In this document: positions 1 to 4,622 of the stretch, in pieces
Layout of the letters: the number at the start of each line of letters is the position of its first letter
Position numbering within the stretch: position 1 is the stretch's first letter
DNA from: an uncultured Eubacteriales bacterium
GTDB taxonomy: Bacteria; Bacillota; Clostridia; Oscillospirales; UMGS1783
DNA: 6,401 nt
NCBI GenBank assembly: GCA_900555065.1
Contig: USJY01000083.1
Location: 1-6,401, forward strand
Direction: 5' to 3'
Program-made: the position numbers and the translations under genes
Notes under the pieces: model-generated
What the model was told of the DNA's origin: nothing
The model's database searches: none
Seen by the model: the letters and a program-made list of their open reading frames with translations, nothing else

Positions 1-23
1 TGGGCTACAAGTGGGTAAAATAA
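1..23 (+). CDS. OmpR-family response regulator, C-terminal end only (partial)
   Basis: Frame 3 reads G-Y-K-W-V-K-stop (ggc at 3-5, tag-like stop taa at 21-23), and the preceding bases 'tg' fit a valine codon ending. A G-V-G-Y-K/R ending is the hallmark of the winged-helix DNA-binding domain of OmpR/PhoB-family response regulators, where it forms the C-terminal hairpin. The next gene is a sensor histidine kinase starting in the overlap, the normal order for a two-component operon. Only about seven codons are visible, so the receiver domain, the recognition helix and the regulator subfamily cannot be judged. The call rests on a short motif plus context. Confidence 0.72.
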
Positions 24-1204
24 AGAGGTTTTTCCGGAATATGTCGCTCAAGCAGTCGTTTGTGCTGTACACGCTCGTCTTCATCCTGATCGCGACGCTG
101 ATCAGCGTGCTTCTGCTTGAACTGTACAGCAAGCTGCAGCAGAACCTTTATATGAACTATTTTGACCCGGCCGACCCCTATCAGCTCGATATATACAACA
201 ATTACGGCGTAGTCTACTCGCCTTATCAAAACCTATCTTCTGTCGACCAGTTCTGGAACGGCCTGCTCGGCACATTGCGGATTATCACCCTGCCGCTTGT
301 GTTCATCGGCTGTTCGATTCTGGCCAGTCTGCTGTTTTACCGCAATAAGCTGCAGCGTCCGGTCTCGCTGCTGCACGAGGGCGCGGAGAAGATCGCCGCG
401 AACGACCTGCGTTTTGTTATCGACTACGACAGTCAGGACGAATTGGGCAGGCTGTGCCGTTCATACAACGACATGCGCGCGTCTCTCGAACAGAACAACC
501 GCAAAATGTGGCGGTTTGTAGAGGAACGCCGGCGGCTCAACGCGTCGTTTTCCCACGACCTGCGCACGCCGCTTACCGTACTGCGCGGCTATACCGATAT
601 GCTGCGAAAATACATCCCGGTGGACCGCTATCCCAAGGAGAAGCTGATCAGTACGGTCAACACCATGTCGGACCACATCAACCGGCTGGAAAACTACGTT
701 TCCGCCATGAATACGCTGTATCGGCTGGAGGACATCACAGTCGATCCGGGGCCTGTGGAAGGAGAGAAGCTCGCCGCCACGCTCCGTTCAACGGCGGAAA
801 TCCTGTGCCGAGAAGCGGATATGCGCCTGCAGTTCAACGCATGTCTCGACGGGATTTTACAGGTGGATGCGGAAGTCGTCATGCAGGTGTTTGAGAATAT
901 GATGTCCAACGCCGTCCGGTTTGCAAGCGGGTCCATTCAGGTGGACTGTTCCCGCGACGGGCAGGAGCTCGTCCTCGTCGTCACGGACGATGGCAAAGGC
1001 TTTCTGCAGGAGGACCTGCGTCAGGCCGCCGCGCCGTACTACCGGGGCCGCCCCTCGGAAGAGGACACGCATTTCGGGCTGGGCCTGAACATATGCAAGC
1101 TGCTTTGCGAAAAACACGGCGGCTATCTCAAGATTGCAAACAGCCGCACAAGCGGCGCGATGGTGACTGCCGTATTCGCGCTGGGCCGCCGTAGTCAAAA
1201 TTGA
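11..1204 (+). CDS. Membrane sensor histidine kinase (HAMP-HisKA-HATPase), two-component system
   Basis: This is a 397-residue sensor kinase that should autophosphorylate on histidine and pass the phosphate to the response regulator ending just upstream. A first transmembrane helix (about residues 17-38), a short outside loop of about 45 residues, and a second helix (about 88-110) are followed by HAMP (about 111-163). The HisKA dimerisation domain carries FSHDLRTPL with His182 as the phospho-acceptor. The ATPase domain has an N box (ENMMSN, 295-300), a G1 box (DDGKG, 326-330) and a G2 box (FGLGLN, 355-360), so it looks fully active. No PAS domain is present, unlike Bacillus WalK. The GTG at 11 overlaps the regulator's last codons, which suggests translational coupling. 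ATG at 41 is an alternative start with a purine run (AAAGAGG, 22-28) 12 bases upstream. The GTG start keeps the basic KIKRFFRN stretch before the first helix and is preferred weakly. The small outside loop gives no clue to the signal. No terminator separates it from the next gene. Confidence 0.95.
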   Translation: MGKIKRFFRNMSLKQSFVLYTLVFILIATLISVLLLELYSKLQQNLYMNYFDPADPYQLDIYNNYGVVYSPYQNLSSVDQFWNGLLGTLRIITLPLVFIGCSILASLLFYRNKLQRPVSLLHEGAEKIAANDLRFVIDYDSQDELGRLCRSYNDMRASLEQNNRKMWRFVEERRRLNASFSHDLRTPLTVLRGYTDMLRKYIPVDRYPKEKLISTVNTMSDHINRLENYVSAMNTLYRLEDITVDPGPVEGEKLAATLRSTAEILCREADMRLQFNACLDGILQVDAEVVMQVFENMMSNAVRFASGSIQVDCSRDGQELVLVVTDDGKGFLQEDLRQAAAPYYRGRPSEEDTHFGLGLNICKLLCEKHGGYLKIANSRTSGAMVTAVFALGRRSQN

Positions 1205-1250
1205 TAAATAATTGAACATTCATTTGTATACTCTTTTCAATATCACATTC

Positions 1251-1300
1251 TGTTGAAAGGGGTATTTTTTTTGCCTTTTGAGCAGCCCCTGTATTCAACA
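1251..1300 (+). promoter_or_regulatory. Stem-loop in the leader of the glycosyltransferase gene
   Basis: TGTTGAA (1251-1257) pairs with TTCAACA (1294-1300), and AGGGG (1258-1262) pairs with CCCCT (1286-1290), leaving a three-base bulge (1291-1293) and a 23-base loop that contains eight consecutive T. The structure ends directly at the ribosome binding site. The 5' arm could instead pair with TTTCAA at 1235-1240 or, in part, with CCTTT at 1274-1278, so alternative folds exist. It lacks a U-tract after the stem, so it is not a standard terminator. A regulatory function is an inference only. Confidence 0.4.
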
Positions 1301-1309
1301 AGGAAAGGA
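1301..1309 (+). promoter_or_regulatory. Ribosome binding site fixing the glycosyltransferase start
   Basis: AGGAAAGGA lies six bases before the ATG at 1316. This supports 1316 as the start over an in-frame TTG at 1253, which has no comparable site and whose extra residues fall in the leader stem-loop. Confidence 0.85.
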
Positions 1310-1315
1310 CAAACA

Positions 1316-2566
1316 ATGGAACTATTAGACACATTGAACGGTGTTGTGGGCATTCTGTTTATGCTCTGCTATTCTTATCAGATCGTGTATGTCATAGTCG
1401 TTCTGGTGCGCAAGCCCCTCAGGCTGCCCGACGCGCCGAAGCACCGGTTTGCAGTGCTCATTTCAGCGCGCAACGAACAGGCGGTAATCGCAAATCTCAT
1501 CCAGAGCATACGCAATCAAAACTATCCGGGCGAGCTTGTGGACACCTATGTGGTCGCCGACAACTGCACGGACAGAACGGCCGCCGTCGCGCGCGCGGCG
1601 GGCGCAGTCGTTTGGGAGCGCTTTAACAAGCAGAACGTGGGCAAGGGCTACGCCCTGAAATTCCTCTATGAGAAAATACGCGCCGCCTTCCCCGAAAAGC
1701 GATACGACGGCTATTTTGTGTTCGATGCGGACAACCTGCTCGACGAGAACTATATCTTGGAGATGAACAAGGTTTTTGGCGCCGGGCATCGGATTGTCAC
1801 CAGCTACCGCAACTCCAAAAACTGCGGCAGCAACTGGATTTCAGCCGGTTACGCGTTGTGGTTCCAGCGCGAATCGAAGTTCCTTAACAATGCGCGTATG
1901 CTCCTCGGCACCAGCTGCGCCGTCTCCGGTACGGGATTTCTCGTCCACCACGAGATCATGGAGCGCAACCATGGCTGGAAGCATTTTCTGCTCACGGAGG
2001 ACATCGAGTTCACGATCGACAGCGTGATACAGGGCGAGCGTATCGCCTACTGCGGCTCCGCTATCGTATACGACGAGCAGCCGGTCACCCTTCGCCAGTC
2101 CTGCCGCCAGCGCATGCGCTGGGCCAAAGGCTATTTTCAGGTCTTTTTCAATTACGGCGGCCAGCTCTTCCGGTCCATCGCAAAAAACGGTTTTTCCGGA
2201 ATCGACCTTACGCTCACCATCTTTCCCGTCATTCTGTTCACTCTGGCCGTCGGCGTTGTCAATATCGGCGTCGCGCTCTTTAACCTGCTCCTGCCGGGCG
2301 GAGGCTTTGGCCTGTGGCTCATGTCTCTGCTGAAAGCGGCCCTGTTCGCATACGGAACTTTGTTCTGCATGGGCCTGCTCACAACGGTGACGGAGTGGAA
2401 ACAGATCCACTGCAAAAATTATAAGAAAATTCTCTACTGCTTTACCTTTCCGCTGTTTTTGGCCACCTATGTGCCCATATCCATTGTGGCCCTATTCAAA
2501 AAGGTGGAGTGGAAGCCGATACATCACAGCGTAAACACCTCGCTGCAGGATATACGCTCCGCATAG
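1316..2566 (+). CDS. Membrane-bound processive glycosyltransferase, family 2 (GT2)
   Basis: A 416-residue inner-membrane glycosyltransferase of the cellulose/hyaluronan/poly-GlcNAc synthase type, which transfers sugars from nucleotide-sugar donors and often extrudes the polymer. An N-terminal membrane helix (about residues 8-31) precedes the GT-A domain. VLISARNE (47-54) opens it, DNCTD (82-86) and DAD (137-139) are the nucleotide and metal-binding aspartates, TED (227-229) holds the catalytic base, and QRMRW (265-269) is the QxxRW motif of processive enzymes. Three C-terminal hydrophobic segments follow (about 297-325, 333-357, 372-394). All key residues are present, so the enzyme should be active. 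The donor and product cannot be read from sequence; a surface polysaccharide or glycolipid is likely. It sits 111 bp after the sensor kinase with no terminator between them, so it may be read from the two-component promoter. A TATACT box at 1227-1232 lacks a good -35 partner. It ends at its own strong terminator. Confidence 0.94.
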   Translation: MELLDTLNGVVGILFMLCYSYQIVYVIVVLVRKPLRLPDAPKHRFAVLISARNEQAVIANLIQSIRNQNYPGELVDTYVVADNCTDRTAAVARAAGAVVWERFNKQNVGKGYALKFLYEKIRAAFPEKRYDGYFVFDADNLLDENYILEMNKVFGAGHRIVTSYRNSKNCGSNWISAGYALWFQRESKFLNNARMLLGTSCAVSGTGFLVHHEIMERNHGWKHFLLTEDIEFTIDSVIQGERIAYCGSAIVYDEQPVTLRQSCRQRMRWAKGYFQVFFNYGGQLFRSIAKNGFSGIDLTLTIFPVILFTLAVGVVNIGVALFNLLLPGGGFGLWLMSLLKAALFAYGTLFCMGLLTTVTEWKQIHCKNYKKILYCFTFPLFLATYVPISIVALFKKVEWKPIHHSVNTSLQDIRSA

Positions 2567-2582
2567 AACGCGCCCTCTCGTT

Positions 2583-2615
2583 GCCGCTCCGCACTGCCGG
2601 AGCGGCTTTTGTTTT
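2583..2615 (+). terminator. Intrinsic terminator after the glycosyltransferase gene
   Basis: A perfect 9-bp GC-rich stem, GCCGCTCCG (2583-2591) with CGGAGCGGC (2598-2606), has a six-base loop and is followed by TTTTGTTTT. It begins 16 bases after the stop codon and separates the two-component/glycosyltransferase unit from the peptidase genes. Confidence 0.93.
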
Positions 2616-2682
2616 CGCCGCGTCGCTGCTTTCGAAAATATGGTAAAACCCTGAACAATTCTTGAATTTTGGGAAATGGGGG

Positions 2683-2711
2683 TTGTAATTCCGGCATAAA
2701 TATTCTAAAAT
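2683..2711 (+). promoter_or_regulatory. Predicted sigma-A-type promoter of the first M23 gene
   Basis: The -35-like TTGTAA (2683-2688) and the -10 TAAAAT (2706-2711) are 17 bp apart. The -10 is 5/6 to consensus and the -35 only 4/6. Predicted transcription would start near 2718, giving a leader of about 45 bases. The call is strengthened by the same TAAAAT at the same place relative to the TGTAAY repeats upstream of the paralogue. Confidence 0.6.
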
Positions 2712-2737
2712 GTAACTGCTTGTAACCGTTTTGTAAT
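2711..2737 (+). promoter_or_regulatory. Triple TGTAAY direct repeat, WalR-like operator (copy 1)
   Basis: TGTAAC (2711-2716), TGTAAC (2721-2726) and TGTAAT (2732-2737) are direct repeats spaced 10 and 11 bp start to start, so they face the same side of the helix. Such repeats are typical of OmpR-family regulators binding head to tail. The second and third half-sites match the WalR consensus TGTWAH-N5-TGTWAH exactly. The first repeat shares its T with the -10 box. A further single TGTAAT lies in the -35 region at 2684-2689. Confidence 0.65.
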
Positions 2738-2749
2738 CATCTGTCCCGT

Positions 2750-2754
2750 GGAGG
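2750..2754 (+). promoter_or_regulatory. Ribosome binding site fixing the start of the first M23 gene
   Basis: GGAGG sits eight bases before ATG at 2763. An in-frame GTG at 2748 overlaps this site and is therefore unlikely to be the start. Confidence 0.88.
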
Positions 2755-2762
2755 CAATATCA

Positions 2763-4451
2763 ATGGCGAGACACAGCGCAAAGCTTTTGAAAAAATATGA
2801 AAAACGGCGGCCGGCCGCACAGGCGGCCCATGCCGGGAAGCGCCGGCGCAGAAAAAAGAAGGTCTATTATCTCTCCTATCCTGCGCTGTCGCCGTTGCCC
2901 GGGCCGAAGCCGGCCGAGAAAAAGCGCGGCGTACTGTACCGTGCCGGACAATATATTGGAAACGCATTTTCAAAACTCTCCGCGAAAACTGCGGACGCCG
3001 TTTCCGTCCTGCGTGGGGAGCTGTATGAGGATCCCGCGTCCTTCCTTCGGAAAACAGGCTACCATATCGGCCGCGGCTTTGGCGGCGTCGGCAGGTTTTT
3101 CTCCCGCATATCCCGGTTCGTGCTGCTGCCCCTTTCGGTGATGATGGTCATCGCCGCCGCCGCCCTCTTTTCCGCCTATACCATCGGCGTCAAGGTTACG
3201 CTCGACGGCGAAACCATCGGCTATATGGCGGACGTGGCCTCTTTTGAGCAGGCGCAGTCGGGCGCGGAACAGATCGTCTCGGCGCGGATTAACGACTCCT
3301 ACAAGCTGGACGTGCAGCCCGTCTATTCCGTAGCGCTTGTGCCGCGCTCCGAACTTGTTGAAACAGAGACGGTGCAGGAGTATATCGCCGAAATTTCAAC
3401 GGACCGCCTCGGCAAGTCCTACGCGCTTTATGTGGACGGACAGCTCGTGGGAACCTATGCGAGAAAGAGCGCCATAGAGGAAATGCTGGAAAATATAAAG
3501 CGCCCTTATGTAACGGGCGAGGCGAATGAAACGGTCGATTTTCTCAACGACGTACAGATTCAGTACGGGGTTTACTCCGAGGAGTTTGAGCTGACGCTAA
3601 AGGAAATGCGCAACCGCCTGCTGTCGAGCGACAGCCCCGTCGTGGAATACAGCGTAAAGCAGGATGAGGATTTGGAGACGATCGCGCGCTCGCTGAATGT
3701 GGATGATAAACTGATTTTGAATCTCAACCCCGAGCTGGATGCGGACAACCTCTCCTCCGGCGAACGCATTCTTGTGCCGGGCAGCGACCCGCTGCTCAAC
3801 GTCGTCATCCGGCGTACCGTGTCGTATGAGGAGGAGATACCATACGAGGTCAAAAGTTCACAGAGCGCCGACCTGTGGGAGGGTATGGAACAGGTTGTCA
3901 CGACGGGCGAGCCGGGCCTGCGCCGGGTGACGGCCGATATCCTGCTCATAAACGGCGTGGAAACGGACCGTGAAATCCAGCACACGGAGACGGTGCAGGA
4001 GCCCGTCACGGAAATCAGGCTCGTCGGCACAAAACAGATTCCGATCGGAGAGGACGGGAGCTACAGCACCGGTTCGATGATCTGGCCCGTGCCGAGCGGC
4101 GGTCTTGTCACCGGCCGCTTTGGAGATTGGCGGGGTACCCACGCGCACACGGCGCTGGACATTGCGGATAGCTACAATACCACCCTTGTCGCAACCGATT
4201 CCGGGCGGGTCATCACCGCCGGCTGGAACGAAGGCGGCTACGGATATAACGTATGGATCGACCATGGCAACGGATTTACCTCCCGCTATTCCCACTGCAG
4301 CGCGGTACTGGTCGAAACCGGCCAGCTTGTCGGCCAGGGCCAGCCGATTGCATACATGGGGATGACGGGCAACGCCACCGGCATCCACGTCCATTTTGAA
4401 ATTCAGTACAATGGCGAGGTCGTAGACCCCGAACTGTTCGTATCGCCTTGA
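2763..4451 (+). CDS. Membrane-anchored LysM-G5-M23 peptidoglycan endopeptidase (paralogue 1)
   Basis: A 562-residue cell-wall hydrolase predicted to cut peptide cross-links of peptidoglycan outside the membrane. In order: a very basic cytoplasmic tail of about 115 residues (KRRRRKKK at 26-33, PALSPL at 40-45, and RGELYEDPASFLRK at 84-97); one transmembrane helix (about 119-141, N-in by charge); a stalk (about 142-290) with two related segments, each opening with a V-x-L/V-DGxxxG strand (147-152 and 225-230 regions); LysM (295-339) for glycan binding; G5 (about 346-424); a short Gly/Ser linker; and M23 (about 441-557). Zinc ligands are His462 and Asp466 (HxxxD) and His544, with His511 and His542 as catalytic histidines, so it should be active. 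The start at 2763 follows a clear GGAGG and aligns with the paralogue's start. No cleavable signal peptide is seen; the central helix acts as signal anchor. It has its own promoter, TGTAAY operator and terminator. The exact bond cut is unknown. Confidence 0.95.
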   Translation: MARHSAKLLKKYEKRRPAAQAAHAGKRRRRKKKVYYLSYPALSPLPGPKPAEKKRGVLYRAGQYIGNAFSKLSAKTADAVSVLRGELYEDPASFLRKTGYHIGRGFGGVGRFFSRISRFVLLPLSVMMVIAAAALFSAYTIGVKVTLDGETIGYMADVASFEQAQSGAEQIVSARINDSYKLDVQPVYSVALVPRSELVETETVQEYIAEISTDRLGKSYALYVDGQLVGTYARKSAIEEMLENIKRPYVTGEANETVDFLNDVQIQYGVYSEEFELTLKEMRNRLLSSDSPVVEYSVKQDEDLETIARSLNVDDKLILNLNPELDADNLSSGERILVPGSDPLLNVVIRRTVSYEEEIPYEVKSSQSADLWEGMEQVVTTGEPGLRRVTADILLINGVETDREIQHTETVQEPVTEIRLVGTKQIPIGEDGSYSTGSMIWPVPSGGLVTGRFGDWRGTHAHTALDIADSYNTTLVATDSGRVITAGWNEGGYGYNVWIDHGNGFTSRYSHCSAVLVETGQLVGQGQPIAYMGMTGNATGIHVHFEIQYNGEVVDPELFVSP

Positions 4452-4466
4452 CAGGCGCTGCATGCG

Positions 4467-4502
4467 AGCGGGCTTCCGGATTTTCGGAAGCCCGCTGTTT
4501 TA
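4467..4502 (+). terminator. Intrinsic terminator between the two M23 genes
   Basis: A perfect 12-bp stem, AGCGGGCTTCCG (4467-4478) with CGGAAGCCCGCT (4485-4496), has a six-base loop and is followed by GTTTTAT. It starts 15 bases after the stop codon and implies that the second gene needs its own promoter, which is found just downstream. Confidence 0.93.
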
Positions 4503-4539
4503 TAATCGTAAACTTTTCTTGAACAAATACGTATGATCC

Positions 4540-4568
4540 TTGCCATTTCGGTCATTCTATATTAAAAT
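4540..4568 (+). promoter_or_regulatory. Predicted sigma-A-type promoter of the second M23 gene
   Basis: TTGCCA (4540-4545, 5/6 to the -35 consensus) and TAAAAT (4563-4568, 5/6 to the -10) are 17 bp apart. Transcription would start near 4575, giving a leader of about 48 bases. The -10 sequence and its position next to the TGTAAY repeats match the promoter of the upstream paralogue, while the spacer sequence differs. Confidence 0.7.
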
Positions 4569-4594
4569 GTAACTAGTTGTAATCAAATTGTAAC
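4568..4594 (+). promoter_or_regulatory. Triple TGTAAY direct repeat, WalR-like operator (copy 2)
   Basis: TGTAAC (4568-4573), TGTAAT (4578-4583) and TGTAAC (4589-4594) have the same N4 then N5 spacing as copy 1 while the bases between them differ. The last two half-sites fit TGTWAH-N5-TGTWAH. Conservation of the half-sites and spacing, with changed filler bases, points to selection on protein binding. Confidence 0.68.
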
Positions 4595-4605
4595 CTTTGC
4601 CCGCG

Positions 4606-4612
4606 AAGGGAG
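4606..4612 (+). promoter_or_regulatory. Ribosome binding site of the second M23 gene
   Basis: AAGGGAG lies ten bases before ATG at 4623. The spacing is slightly long but usable, and the encoded N-terminus (MVKH) aligns with that of the paralogue (MARH). Confidence 0.75.
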
Positions 4613-4622
4613 TTTATCCAAA

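Noticed and set aside
1201..1232. Sigma-A promoter for the glycosyltransferase (TTGATA 1201-1206, TATACT 1227-1232)
   Set aside because: The spacer is 20 bp, and no better -35 lies 16-18 bp upstream. The TATACT box alone is not enough to call a promoter.
1263..1271. T-run as the tail of a terminator after the kinase gene
   Set aside because: The only upstream hairpin, TTTCAA (1235-1240) with TTGAAA (1253-1258), is AT-rich and short, so efficient termination is unlikely.
1253..1315. In-frame upstream TTG start for the glycosyltransferase
   Set aside because: No ribosome binding site fits it, the extra residues would fall in the leader stem-loop, and ATG at 1316 has a strong AGGAAAGGA site at ideal spacing.
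1841..2410. Minus-strand open frame of 189 codons inside the glycosyltransferase
   Set aside because: It is antisense to a gene with all motifs intact and shows no domain of its own.
2748..2762. In-frame upstream GTG start for the first M23 gene
   Set aside because: It overlaps the GGAGG ribosome binding site serving ATG at 2763, and the paralogue aligns from the 2763 start.
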